Shown one piece after another: positions 24,260 to 36,140 of a stretch of DNA of 64,000 nucleotides. A program made the translations under genes and the position numbers. Source of the stretch: Paulinella micropora (taxonomy: Eukaryota; Cercozoa; Imbricatea; Euglyphida; Paulinellidae); the NCBI GenBank assembly GCA_019918135.1, contig WBZZ01003978.1, positions 120,001 to 184,000 on the forward strand. Reading direction: 5' to 3'. The first letter of the stretch is position 1, and the number at the start of each line of letters is the position of its first letter. The notes beneath the pieces were generated by a model that did no database searches, was not told where the DNA came from, and saw only the letters and a list, made by a program, of their open reading frames with translations.

Positions 24260-26958
24260 AGACACTATCAGTTTGACGTCGAAAGCTATGTCTGGCCTCG
24301 TCTGCGTTGCCGGCCACGTCAGTGACCCGATGAGCGACGGTAGAGCGAACTTGCGCAGCGGTGTGTTCTCTGGCATAGGGGCGACGTTGGCGGCGGTCCC
24401 GGGTACACGGGAGGGCTTCGGATTGTTAAATCCGAAGTCCTCAAGTATACCTTTGCAGTAGGTGTGTTGATGAACGATGATGCCCCTCGCGTCGCGGTAG
24501 AATTCCAGTCCACAAAAGACCCCGAGATTGGTTACGTTGAATGTTTTGCGAAACTCGTGTTCTAGGTTGTCTGACTGTGTTGAAGCAAAAGACAAGTATG
24601 TCGTCCGTTCGCAAGACCAACCATAGAGGCAGTTTGCTTGATCGCGCTTCCGGGTCCGGGAACGAATTGTTGATACACGCGGGACGCAGGTAGAAGATGC
24701 AACTGTCCAATGCGCATTGTAAGTACCCAATCAGTCTGATAGCCGCCGTCAGTACTTCGTGCCATCTGCGCCCAGCTTGTGGTGAGCCATATAAAGCTTT
24801 GTCAAGCCGCCAAATCAAGCCGGGGTCAACTACGCTTTCGAATCCGGGCGGTGGGTAGGCGAACACTAAGTCGATCATATCTGCGTGACTGTACGCTTGT
24901 TTGAAGTCGAAGTGGATAAGCAACATACCAGACGCCGCCGCAATTGACAGTAGCACGAACAGGAACACTTGTTGTGCCGTGGGAGATGATTTCTCATATG
25001 GGCTGAAGTGGATGAATTGTTTCATCCTTTTTCCGTTGGCGCATAGCCTGGCTTTGTGCTTCTCCTCCCCTGTCGCTTCGTTTACCTTGATTGAGTTGAC
25101 GAAGTGTGTATGGACGGGTGGCACGCCTGCCTTCCATGCCTCCTTCTTATCTACCCACGTCAGTGTACCCATCTTGTACAGACCGTCTACCTCTTCCTTC
25201 TGTGCAGCGTAAACTAGAGGGTGATCTTTGGCTTTTTTGGCTGGCACTTGGATGACGCGGGTGAAGAGGGCAAAGTTGGCGATGTCACTCGTCTCTCTGT
25301 CTTCGCTGGTGTGTTCCTCTACTGCCAGATGAGTGGAATGAGTGCTAGGAGTCGGTCGACGACTTCGGGGCCCGTGTATGATTGCTGACTGGACGATGTC
25401 CCCCGCTATGTCGTTTTTGGCTAGTGGCTTGCCATAATCGTTCGGTGCAGCCAGAATGGGTACTCTGGCAATCCTTCCCACTCGCTGGCTGCCTGTCTGC
25501 CCCACTGCTTGCTTCCTAACGGTTGCCTCCGGAATGGTCACGGCTGAATCCACCTGGGTGTCGACGACAGCTGGTAGGTGTGGCGACAGGACTGGGGCGT
25601 TGACCCCACTGGCTGACCGACTGCACCGTGTACTTGTACCGCTCTGACATGCTCCTGGAGTGGTGTGACCACCTCGAAGACCACATCCCTGTCTTCCTGC
25701 CCTGCTGGGTTGTGAAGGTCGATCGTTGATCAACGGTTGGGAAAAAGATGGGTCCGCCCGGTCCGCATTGCCAAAAAAGTTGGTGACTGGTCCCATTGCT
25801 GGGCCCCCTGAATTTTTCCCACCGTGACTTGGTTGAGTCGTGCTCGTTGCTGAGTGCGCTATTTGTCCCCCTTGCCAGGTCAGTTGCTGTGCACTCTTGA
25901 TCCCATATCCACGTACCTTGGGGTTGAATGTAACGTTACGCTTGTCCACCACGATCGGCTTACGGTGATTGTGCAATAGGACTTTGTATGTGCGTCGATA
26001 GAGGTTTGGTCCCAAATAGGTAGCTGGTATTACCCCAGGTTGTCCCTTCGTTGTAGTTGGCATCATCACGTAGCATAGACAGCCGACAGGTTGCAGGAAG
26101 GAGGGGTCTATTTTGCTTCGCGTCACTATCTCCCACGGTGTCATTCCTTTGTACGGTCCTTCCACTAGCGGTACTAGCATTCTACTTGCATTGGCTGCTC
26201 TGTTGGCATCCTCCCAGTATATCTTTGGTAGTCCAGAGTCGAGTAGCGTGGCCATACACATTCCGTTGTTACTTCTGTGAATGCGTTCAGCGAATGGGTT
26301 CATTCTTGACTCGTCTCTGGTAGTTTGCTTGAAGATTCTCCCGTTGTCCTCACACATTTGTAGCACTGCTGTCGTAGCCAGTTCCCCGTCGCATCGGAAT
26401 ATCTTGCATTTATTGCCTGTTTGTGTCTCGAAGAAGCGGAACCCAATAATGATGTGTCGTAGATAGAATCTAGCAACTCGAGACGGGGTGTAGAAATCTC
26501 TTGCAAACTTCGAAGCTGAGCATGATAGTGTAGCTGAACATAGGTTGCCGTATACAGACGCCAGGGGGTAAGGACCCTTGAAGTCGAAGTTGAGCGCTTC
26601 CCCTTTCTTGTATTGTCTGTCCACATGGTTTTCCTTGTAGTATGGTTGTTTCGTTGCCTTCCCTTCGTGATCCTGAGCATGCTTTGACTATTTCTTTAGC
26701 TCCCTTCTCCATTCCCCTACCATCCGAATTGGATACACGTTGCATAGCTTGATAGTTCGCGTGACACAACGAGCGGTGTAGTATCATAGCCTTCCATGGT
26801 TGTCGTGAGTGGTTTGGGTCGTAGGAGAAGTATGTGATTGCCGTCTCGTGGGGAGCAAATCTCTGGTTCGGCTTGAGGGGCGGATCGTCCGGTGTGTCCA
26901 TTCGGTACAGTCTCGATTTGGTGAGTCGTCCTCTCGCGTCAATCTCCCCCTCTTCCAC
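24260..26958 (-). pseudogene. copia integrase and reverse transcriptase region (broken)
   Basis: A gag-pre-integrase segment (LHRSLCHANYQAMQRV) is followed by an integrase core with D (NFDFKGPYPLAS), D (CKIFRCDGE) and E (NPFAERIHRSNNGMC). Then comes a copia-type reverse transcriptase with KARLCANGKRM, HFDFKQAYSHADM, a KALYGSPQAGRRWHEVL motif and the active site T-D-D-I-L-V-F. It ends with TRPDIAFDV, typical of the RT/RNase H border in copia. Fossil with a few breaks. Confidence 0.92.
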
Positions 26959-26997
26959 CCGTAATACTATGGGTTGTAGTATGAATGTTTGCCCATT

Positions 26998-29826
26998 CTA
27001 AAATAAGATCACCTTATGTAGCTCTGTATCGAGGTGAGACACCGGTAGGAGTGAGAAGTCCAGAGAGTCGTCGATCAACGCGTTGTTGATAGTGGGTGAG
27101 TACACTCGTCCGGTGCCGCCGCTCCACAGTGGCTGCACAGTAGCTTGTTGCCTAATTCTTCGCGGTTGGCCGGATACATTTTTTAGAGAGGTGACGCGTG
27201 CTTCCTTCCTGTCGGTGATAGTTGCGGTTGTGTTGTCAAACACGTAGCGGTTCGCCCCACTGTCAAGCAAGTCCGGTGCCGGTGAACGTTGTTGAGCGAC
27301 AGTGGTTAGTGCATGGTTGTTCGATGACATGTTGCTGCCTTCGTCGTCCGTGTCCACTGCAATGTGCACAGTGTTGGCCTTGTTGCGCTCCTTGCTCCCC
27401 CTCGTTTCAGTGTATGTTTCGGGTGCTGTTGCGGGTCCTGTAACGAAAGTAGTCAACGCAGGCTCTCCTCGTCCCTGTGGGTAGCAGTCTCCTTCCTTGA
27501 CGATGTCATGGTAGTAACATTTCTGATGTGCGTTGTCCGTAGTCTTGTTGTCCACGTCCTTGTCCACGTTCATGTGTGCTTCTGCGTCGTCGTCGTCGTC
27601 GTCAAGTAGTGATGCTGTCCTGGCAAGGTTTAGTATGCCCGTTGGTAGCTGTTGAAGTTGATCCCAGTTCAGTAGGATGGCTCCCTTCCCGAGCTCGTAT
27701 CGCTCCAGTCGCCGGTACGCGATGTCGGTCACAGCTTCGTCCGCAAGGTCCATACCCAGTGTGTCAAAAGATTGTGCCCGTTGATTGTATCTTGCGAGCG
27801 CCACCTTGTTCTCTGGTTTGCTTGCGTGTTTGCAGTAGTCTTTGTGGCTCTTCCAGTCATTGCTTTGGCATGTTGAGTTGCAGTACGAAGCGGTGTAGCA
27901 TCTGGTGCAGCGTCGAATCAGGTCCAGTGGTCGGTTGCAAAATTCGCAGTCAGGTCTCACTCGTCCCTTTTCTTTCTTGCGGATAGGCATGCATTTGACG
28001 CAGCCTTTCTTGAAGATCTTCTTCCAGTCCTTCTCTCCGATGGTGAAGTTGTAGGTCCTTTGCAGCAGGTCGACTTCTTCGACTGTAGGGCATCTGAAAC
28101 ATTCATGGACGTCGATGATGCTGTAGGACTTCGCAGGCGTCTCCAGTGTCGGTGTCGGCGGGGTCGCTTCAGTCTTGTTCTCGGTGACGGGCTGGCTTGC
28201 TCTGGGTGCGGGTGTCAGTGATGCAACGTCAGGTCTGGTTGTCGTCAGCCCACCCATAGGCGAAGTTGTATGATCCGCAGTGTCAGTAAGACTTAGTGCT
28301 GTCTCCCGTGTAGGCGTAGTCTCCGGTCGTGGCGGGCTATTCCGGTCGCTTGATCGTCGGAAAACGTTTTTCACCTGGTAGCTCGTATCTTCATTGTCCG
28401 CAATCGATCCGTCATCGATTGTAAGTAGCGGTATTGTGTATCGTTGCGGGGCGACTTGTGGTGCAGATTCGTCGTAGCTCTGGGTTGTAGATGTCCGGAT
28501 CCGTGCCACAGCTGCGTCGTACACGTCATTGGCCGTTGCATAATCCCACGATGAGGATGTGCCTGTCGGTAACGTAGTTGTCGATGTCGTTGCCGTCGAC
28601 ACTGCTGTTTCTGTCCCTGTAGGTGGCGCCGTCGATGATGATGCTGCTTCTCCGCGTCGACGCCCTCGTCTGACCAGGCTGATGCGTGGTGGCGATGTCA
28701 CAGCGCTGCTGCTGTGAGATGGTGTGGTCTTGTCGTCGTCTCGTCGAAGTCGTTTCTCCCTTCTGGGCGGTAGACTAGGGTGGTGGTGGATGATGTGGTG
28801 CTCCGGACGGCCTGCTGCCATCTTCGAAGAGATGAACCACGGTGTCGGTCTTGGTAGGGGGTACGCGTAGCTAGCTTCCTTCGGCCTCCATGGTGGTGGC
28901 CAGTGAACGGGCGGTGGTGGGAAACCGCAGATTGTTAGGTTGTCGCTGTTAACGCTCTGGAGATTGTGCCAGTGGGACAATGTTCGCTGGTAATCATTTT
29001 CATCTATCTGTTGTGATCGGCTCAATGATTCCCACGGTATGTTTGGCCGTTTGTCTGGGTGGTGAAGGTTTGGGTGCATCGGTACAGGGTCGGTTCCATG
29101 CATGTCGTACATGGCTGGTGCATGGCCGTCTGCCTTAAGCCATGGGTGAGGGAAGCGGTTCCACACGTTGGCTGCACATCGCAGGTATAGGTTCCTCAAG
29201 TAGGGGATATCGTTGGTGGGCGGGTTAATCATTATGGGTACACTCCTCTCCCCCTCGATGTTGTGTTGGGTTGTTTCCTCTTCCCTGCGCTTGTCTTCCA
29301 GTAGCTGCATGAATTCTCTGACGTCCGGTGTCTGCCATACCCATTGCTCCGGGTTTGTTGGATTCGGTGGGCCCGCTGGGTTCGGTGGGTCCGCTGGGTT
29401 TGAGGGGTTCGATGGTTGGTCGGGTGGGTACCTCAAGCGGGGTCCAGCAACGATGCGAGAACCCGTCAATGATCCGTAAGCCCGTCTGGCTCGTGGGTCG
29501 CGTGCGATGTCTGCAGTCGTTGTTCTCGTGTCCAGCAGGCTGGCGAAGCGTTGATCCAGTGTCCGTTCGGTGTTGATGTCCACCCGAGTTTGCGCCTCTG
29601 GTCCGGTTGATGGTGGTGACCGTGGGACTCGTACCTCGTCTGCCTGCGCTGCCTCGATCTCATCTGAAGTGATCTGTTGTCTGTTCTTACCGTCATCAAG
29701 GTTAAAGCTGAACATGCCACCCCCGCTATCTGCCGTAGGCCGCAACGGTGCGTCGGGGAATGATGCAGTCGATGGGATCGCCTGTTCCTCATCGCTCTCA
29801 TTTTTTTCTGAGTCGGCATCGAACAT
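26998..29826 (-). pseudogene. copia polyprotein part with MYND zinc finger and protease
   Basis: A 942-residue open stretch. The N-terminal half is proline-, serine- and threonine-rich and low complexity. At about residues 625-664 lies a MYND-type zinc finger: C-E-F-C, then C-T-R-C, S-Y-C-N-S-T-C, N-D-W-K-S-H and D-Y-C. Near the C-terminus is the copia aspartic protease motif L-L-D-S-G-A-N. MYND fingers normally bind proline-rich peptides in host regulators (RACK7/ZMYND8, BLU and SMYD families). A copy inside a copia polyprotein is not the standard layout and suggests capture from a host gene. The protease would cut the polyprotein in the particle. Confidence 0.85.
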
Positions 29827-30046
29827 GTATATGTCCGCGGAGCTGTCGTCGTCCCACTGGTCGGTAGATGTCTCATTCTAGTCCTCACCTTCTTGACGCT
29901 GCCCGTCCACTGCTAGGTTTGCGGTGCTGCCCCGTTGGGTCCCAGATTTCGGTGAAGGTGTGGCACGCGTTGTTGACTTGGTTGACTTCTGGGATCGTCG
30001 AGGTAACGGGAACTCTGCTCCCGAGTGAGTCGGTTTCCCTTCACAA

Positions 30047-30115
30047 CCTTTGCGTGTGCAGGTGGCTCGGCAGTCTCCAGCAATGTGATTGGTGCGGGAG
30101 CAGTTGTGACATTTC
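30047..30115 (-). other. CCHC zinc knuckle of copia Gag
   Basis: The minus strand encodes C-H-N-C-S-R-T-N-H-I-A-G-D-C, a perfect C-x2-C-x4-H-x4-C retroviral-type knuckle that binds the element RNA. It sits between the gag core and the MYND part, as expected for nucleocapsid. Confidence 0.88.
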
Positions 30116-30266
30116 TTTGGTGTTCCGCCGTTAGCGGTCCCGCAGTTAGCTCCCCCCGACTTCGGTTACCTCCGTTCTTCTGTTCGTACGTATAGTTGGC
30201 GATGACAGGGGCTTGGTACTCGTTGTTGGGTCCGAAGCCTTGTGCATGATGCTGTTGCAGTATCAG

Positions 30267-31150
30267 TCACGAAAACTCTTCGAAGGTAGGTTTGTCGCGA
30301 TCCGATTTTGACCAGTACAGTGTAGTGCCTACTGTTTTCAGGTAGTCATGGTGCGACGCATGGAGCTTGTGCAGGGTGAAGATCGTCTTCATCGTGTCGG
30401 GTAAGATGATGTTCCTCGCCGCTTGTTGTTCGAACCGAACGTGTGTCCTGTCGATGAACGTAGGTAGGTCGTCGCTGGAGGTGATCGCCCCCTGAAACAG
30501 GTCGAAGAGCAACTTGGCAGTGGCAATCTGTCCCTTGTTTCCGTAGGGGTCACTCAGTGCTGCCCACTTGTCTGCAGGGTCATTACCGGGTCGGGCGATA
30601 GTCAGTGCTGAAGGGTGTCCGTGTGGTATCGCTTCTGTCAGGAATGCTCTGATCTGTATATTGGCTTGCAATCGTGTTGCAGGTGGGAGCAGGATGTCGA
30701 TCCAAGTCGCCACAACGGGGATCAGGGTCGTCGACCTTGACGTGAACGAGTGTGCCGGCTGAAGTCCGCCGCTTTTGGAGTACATACGAGTCTTGATCGT
30801 CGTCGTCTCCGCTCTCGGCAGCTGCGAGTTGTGGTGGTGCCTTCGCCGAAGCAGTGGTCTTCTGGCTTGAGGTGGCCTTTTGACTTGAGGTAGTGTGAGT
30901 CGTGGTCGTCGACGTAGTCGTGGTCGTGGTTGTGGCTGTCGCCGCCCTCGCCTTCTTGATCTTGTCGTCGTACATTTCCCGGATCTCGCGTGTAGAGACT
31001 GGAGAAGCAGGGTCGTCGAGTATCAGTAGGTGCTTAGAGTTTACACTCGCCAAGAAGGTAGGAAGTCCTCCTTCCATGCGTCGAACTGGTGAATGTCGGG
31101 TTTCCTCGGAAGTAGCGGGACCTTTAGTTGGTACTTCACATTTTGCTGGC
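30267..31150 (-). pseudogene. copia gag region (broken)
   Basis: The coding begins right inside the LTR with MSQQNVKYQLKV. It continues with a threonine-rich low-complexity stretch and a helical core that includes TIFTLHKLHASHHDYLKTVG and W-S-K-S-D. Position next to the LTR and upstream of a CCHC knuckle supports Gag. Fossil, a few breaks. Confidence 0.75.
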
Positions 31151-31158
31151 TCATGACC

Positions 31159-31471
31159 TATAACCGGTCAATGTTGGTAATACCGGTGATTGAGTAAAAT
31201 ACTCTAGTACTGGGTTTACGCAGTGGTTCAATGAAGTACTTTGTAGATAGTCTTTACTGAGGAAAATGAACTGGTAACAAAGTGCGCAGTGCAAAAGGCA
31301 CGAGCACTGGTTTCCTGAATCCAGTTCCATTAATAATAACCGGATCTCACTGACTAGTGTCCTGATGCTCAATGATAAATGAGATAGGACCGGACTGATC
31401 AGTACTGAAAATATATCCATACACAATTGAATATATATAACCGATAGATATAATATATACGATCTGTAACA
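31159..31471 (-). repeat. copia LTR (5' side)
   Basis: 313 bp; on the minus strand it runs TGTTACAGATCG to GACCGGTTATA and matches 22369-22681. At its outer edge, 31472-31476 reads GTTTG, which in element orientation is CAAAC. This is the same five bases that follow the other LTR. Confidence 0.93.
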
Positions 31472-31476
31472 GTTTG

Positions 31477-33113
31477 ACCCTTCTTCGTCTGTTTCCTCTT
31501 TTTCCATCATGTTTATGCTTAACATGTGATTGATGTAACCTACCTCCCCTACTCCCTCTTCTCCTTCCTCTTCATCAAGAGTAGCAGACTCTTCGTCTGA
31601 ACCAGGAGTTTCGGACTCCTCTTCTTTTTCTTCAGAATCATCAGAAGAAGAGGAGTCAGAACCCCCTGCGTTCAAACTAATCGTCTTTGCTTTGGCTGTA
31701 CTCTTCTTAATGAAGTCAGATGCATTCAGCTTCCTTTTCTCCTTCCCTCCCTCTCCTTTTTGTCGTCTCATCTTTCTCCTTCCTTTCCTGCCCTCCTTAT
31801 TCTTACTTGTCATTGTTTAACTCAGCTCCCCTACACCTTTAGCTAGGGTAACTATCCTCGCTGCCTTCCTCCTTATGGGGCAGTTTACAGGGACATGTCA
31901 GTCTCGGGGGCATTCAGGAAGGGAACAAGGAACAATACAGATCTTGATCTGGTGGTCTCCATGGCAGTTGTAACAACCTTCCTTATGGGGTGTTCTCCCA
32001 GTTTGGTTACCAAGGTTGACTGAAATGGGGTCACTCCTTGTCCCAGTACCAGATAAAGATTTAGTTGACGGGGAACGGAAACCACCCCCCGACGCATAAA
32101 GTTTTTTCATCTTTGATTTGGATTCCTCTGTCTGAGCTATCTGCTCTATCACTTTCACAAAGGACTGCCAACCCGGTCGTTCCTCCGGAAGCAGACTGGT
32201 GACCTTGTTACGATAACTATCGAATTCAGTCAGGTGTTCGAGTTCGATCTTTTTCATCACCATCTCTATCCTGACCAGCTCAGGGTACGGGACCCTCATG
32301 ATTGTCTCCTGATCGGCTATACTACTATGAAAAACAGTTAGCCAAGGTTTCACATCTTGAATCTCTTTGGGATAGGAGTAGTCAAGAAAATCTTCACGTT
32401 CCTTCCACTTGACGAGATCCAGCCCATCATATCTCTTCCTCAACGCCATGAAACACTCGACCCCGTCGGTGCCAGCTGTTCTGATAACCGACATCGCTTT
32501 CTTGTCCTTGTTACAGGACTGAATTGAAAGAGCAAATATGAATCGGTTATGCTTCATCTTTCTTCTTTCCTCTATCTGCTGATAGTATCTGTCTGTTGCT
32601 AAAGGGGCAAGAAGAGGATTTGGTCACAAGTTTAGAAGCAACAGTCAGAATAGTGACTCCAGCAGACCTTTTTCGTTCAGCGGTTGCTGAGGTAGAAGAG
32701 GAATCAGGTTGAGCAGGACTAGGGGAGAGACTGTCTTTCTGTTCCTGTTTAATAGATGGAGCGGCACTGGAGGAAGAGCTAGTACTAGCACTGGAGGAGG
32801 AGCTACTGTGTTCCTTTTTTACTACAACAGGTCTCTTCTCATCTCCCTGATCCTGATCATCATCCTCACTATCTGTGGTAGGTGAGATGAATGGTTCATT
32901 AGGTAGTGTATCGGGGGGATCGAAAGAGCTAGTCTGTTTTGCCTGTAAAAATAAAGGGTGTCGCCTGTGGGGGGATAGCTCCCCTATTCCCAATGGGTCA
33001 TGGATAGCAAATATAGCAAGAAACCCGTACTCCCATTTATCCCAGTCTGGGTCTTTGCTATTGAATGGTGGGGGATCCACTTTGAACCATTTATGTAACG
33101 ACGTCCCAAACAT
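31477..33113 (-). pseudogene. gag-like region of a second retroelement, target of the copia insertion (broken)
   Basis: Minus-strand coding stretches include an N-terminal segment starting MFGTSLHKWFKVDPPPFNS, an S/E-rich linker and a helical core. A zinc knuckle (C-Y-N-C-H-G-D-H-Q-I-K-I-C, C-x2-C-x3-H-x4-C) lies at about 31935-31975, and a lysine- and glutamate-rich tail at 31490-31813. This looks like a Gag unrelated in sequence to the copia Gag. No pol part of it is in the window. The copia LTR sits directly against it. Broken, about two or three breaks. Confidence 0.65.
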
Positions 33114-33452
33114 GGGGTAAGCAATGTCACAAGTTCAGCCTGGACCAAAGTGCGGAAGATAGGAGTTTGTCTCAACTATCAATAAATTCCTACTGTTAAG
33201 TAGAAATGGAGAAGTTATTATTAATTTTAGGGATGAAGCAGTTTGGTGTGTCTGTGCTATGCTGTCTAGCCACAAGACACGTTTGAGGTGGGTGCCTTAA
33301 GCCAGCACACGAAATCATTATGTTGTCGACTGCCTGCTGCACGTCGACACTTGCACTTATCTGTTGAAGGCATAATGCATCTCCTTCCAGACTTTGTGCA
33401 ACTGATTAAAGCTGCTGACGCAGAGCCTCACGGTTCGCTAATCAAGGCTCGA
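33114..33452. other. no gene recognised
   Basis: Roughly 340 bp of moderately AT-rich sequence between the gag-like region and the direct repeat. I see no coding region, RNA gene or repeat copy. Confidence 0.5.
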
Positions 33453-34023
33453 TAATAACTTCATGTGGGACTATACTATTACTCCAATATTTTTACTCCT
33501 ATACCTAACCTGGAAGCACTTAGTCCGAGTCTTCGTCAACTCTTCTGAATCTGTTAGATCTGCTTCAATCAGCATATAAAAAACGCAACGTAGTTTCGAA
33601 TTTCTAACCTTCATTAATTTTCTTACCTGAACTTACTCTGGCAAAAATCCTTTTTCGCTCCAGCAATTTCCTTTTTTGCCCATATCAACTCATAATTTTC
33701 CTCACTGGATGTGATATTTTCCCTTGAAGTTCCAATCTAGCCTATTGACATTCACCAGTACAACCTAAACCATTTCAACCTAAACCATCGCTCCACCACA
33801 GATAGCTTCCTTCAGAATTCTTCGTCTTGAGCACAGCTCAAAAGCACTGGAGACACTCTGCCCTTTACCCAATTTACCTGGCCCTTAACCCAGCCCTTAG
33901 CCCTTAACCTTACAATGACCCAACCCTTACCCTGTACTAAAATTAACCTTTGCAAAGGGGTGAGCACGGTCACTCGTGGTCTGGTAAACCCCTGTTATTA
34001 AATAACTATTTCCTGAAAGTTAA
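33453..34023 (+). repeat. 0.57-kb direct repeat, copy 1
   Basis: Starts TAATAACTTCATGTGGGA and repeats at 35366-35913 with scattered substitutions and small length changes. It contains a TATA-like GCATATAAAAAACGCAACG and CCCTTA-rich runs near its end. The pair may be LTRs of a non-autonomous element with a 1.3-kb interior, or a segmental duplication. No terminal TG...CA pair is clear. Confidence 0.8.
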
Positions 34024-34273
34024 ATCTGCATCCTTGTCCCTGCTTAGGGCTCGGGATTCGACACGCCTGTTCCACCAGGCCGCCTACTATGAGTAATCAT
34101 AGCAGAGATGCACTACTGCCCTGGAGCTCCACTACAATCCCCTGAAGTCACACTACTACGCTACAGCTACCTAACTACCTATCCTGGAGCTCCACTACTG
34201 CGACTACCTAACTACCTGATTCGGCTCTCAGAGCTCTCCTTTTCCGCTCATCGCTCATCCTTCCTTCCTTAGT

Positions 34274-34458
34274 GCATGTGTGTGTGTGTGTGTGTGTGTC
34301 CATATGTGTGTTTGTATGTGTGTATGTGTGTGTGTGAATGGGGGTGTGTGTGTATGTGTATGTGTATGTATGAGTGTGTGGTGTGTGTGTGGGTTGTGTT
34401 GTGTATATGTGGGTGGTTGTTTATATGCGTGTATGTATGGATGTGTGTATGTGTACTG

Positions 34459-34509
<51 letters not shown>

Positions 34510-34740
34510 TTTACGTGTATGTGTATGTGTGTGTATGTGTGTGTGGGTATGTATACGCCTGTATGTACGTCTATGTATGTGTAGCTTCTTGTGTGTGTGG
34601 TTATGTGTGGAAATATATATATGTGTGATTGTGTTGTGAGTATGTGTGTATATGGATATTTTTCGTATGTGTGCGTGTGAGTGTGAGTGCGTGTGTGTGG
34701 GTGTGTGCGTGTGTGTGTGAGTGTATGTGTATAGGTACAG
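34274..34740. repeat. (TG)n-rich microsatellite
   Basis: About 460 bp of TG/TATG repeats with interruptions. Long frames of V-C-V-C or T-H-T-H across it come from composition and are not genes. Confidence 0.92.
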
Positions 34741-35365
34741 AAGAAAATTGTGCCCCTGGCGGAACTCGTCCTCCTTCCCTTTATTCTTTTTTTCCCCATG
34801 GACCCCCCTATACGCAGTGTTTCGTTGTAGGGGAGACGTGAACTCCGTGCGCCAACCTTTTGCTGCCCATCGTGTTACTTCGTCTGGGTTCTACATCCCC
34901 AATTTTATTCTTCATTGTTTCCTTCTCTCTCCGGTTCCGCATTGTCCCTTCTGCGCTCCTATCGTGTTGTGTCCTGGAGCAAGATCATCCTACCTGCGTC
35001 GCTAGCAACCAAGCAACCAACCAGCATGTCCCCCGGCGTCTTCGTGTGTTATACTACATGATCTGTTATGCCGCTCCACATACCCACATGTGCCGTTCCT
35101 TGGATAAGCCCTCCTTCCTGTCTTGCACCTGCGCTCCTGCAATGTTGCTCGTTTTGACTCAGCTGGCTACAGCCCTCCCCTGTTCCAGTCCTTACTTACC
35201 TCAACTGCCCTAGCACTGGCTCAATCCTGTAACTTACGCTCTCTGCAGTTCCAAGTATATATAGCCCTTTACCCTATCCAACCCTATCTAACCTTACCAA
35301 TAACTATTTAACTATGCCCTTCTACTACTTGCGCTGCAGGCTCCCGGTCTGACTAACCGGGGGAC
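34741..35365. other. no gene recognised (interior of direct-repeat pair)
   Basis: Pyrimidine-rich, GC-moderate sequence between the microsatellite and the second direct repeat. Short frames here have no recognisable domain. Just before the second repeat is a G-rich patch (ACCGGGGGAC), which could be a polypurine-like tract. Confidence 0.4.
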
Positions 35366-35913
35366 TAATAACTTCATGTGGGACAATACTATTACTCCAA
35401 TACTTTTACTCCGATACCTAACCTGGAAGCACTGAGTTACAGAGTCTTCGTCAACTCTTCTGAATCTGTTAGATCTGCTTCAATCAGCATATAAAAAACG
35501 CAACGTACTGACTTCGGAATTTCTAACCTTAATTAATTTTCTTACCTGAACTTACTCTGGAAAAAATCATTTTTTGCTCTAGTAATTTCCTTTTTTGCCC
35601 ATATTAACTCATAATTTCCTCACTTGATGTGATATTTTCCCTTGAAGTTCCAATCTAGACTACTGACATTCTCTACAGTACAACCTAAACCATTTCAACC
35701 TAAACCATCGCTCCACCACAGATAGCTTCACTTCAGAATTCTTCGTCTTGAGCACAGCTCAAAAGCACTGGAGACACCCTGCCATATACACAATTTACCT
35801 GGTCCTTACACCAGCCCTTAGCCTTTAAGCTTACAATTACACAAACCTTACCTTGTATTAAAATTAACCTTTGTTAAATGTCTGTTATTAAATAAGTATT
35901 TCCTGAAAGATAA
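35366..35913 (+). repeat. 0.55-kb direct repeat, copy 2
   Basis: Matches 33453-34023, starting with the same TAATAACTTCATGTGGGA and ending with TATTTCCTGAAAG. It lacks about 30 bases (GGGGTGAGCACGGTC...) present near the end of copy 1. Confidence 0.8.
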
Positions 35914-35915
35914 CC

Positions 35916-36140
35916 TGTTAGAATACTATTATTAATATAATTATCTATGATAGGTACAACAATCAAACAGCAATACTACAGCTTTAATAAGAAAAGGCGC
36001 CAACAGAACACGCTACCGTGCCGTAACTTGACTGGCCGGATGACACCGGATCGTAAGTAATGGCTCTACCGACACCGTTACTATGATATGGCAGATCCTT
36101 AACTATTAATTAATAATTAAGCCTGATTATAGTCCTAACA
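35916..36140. repeat. solo-LTR-like sequence, TGTTAG...CTAACA
   Basis: 225 bp that begin TGTTAGAATA and end AGTCCTAACA, inverted ends typical of copia-type LTRs. No coding part and no 5-bp flanking duplication (TAACC left, TTGAG right). Assignment is from the ends only. Confidence 0.5.

Larger units (their letters stand above)
24245..31471 (-). mobile_element. Ty1/copia LTR retrotransposon with a MYND finger (fossil, broken, rearranged)
   Basis: Read on the minus strand: 5' LTR (31159-31471), gag (about 30267-31150), CCHC zinc knuckle (about 30047-30115), a long coding part with a MYND zinc finger and protease (26998-29826), then gag-pre-integrase, integrase and reverse transcriptase (about 24260-26958). 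The RNase H and the other LTR of the family lie at 21420-22681 on the plus strand. Integrase before RT identifies Ty1/copia (Pseudoviridae). About four to six breaks. The LTRs differ by about five of 313 positions, so the insertion is fairly young. The 5-bp duplication CAAAC marks both outer LTR edges. Confidence 0.92.

Noticed and set aside
34269-34799. Frames of repeated T-H or V-C over 34269-34841
   Set aside because: Pure TG-repeat composition; frames exist on both strands over the same bases.
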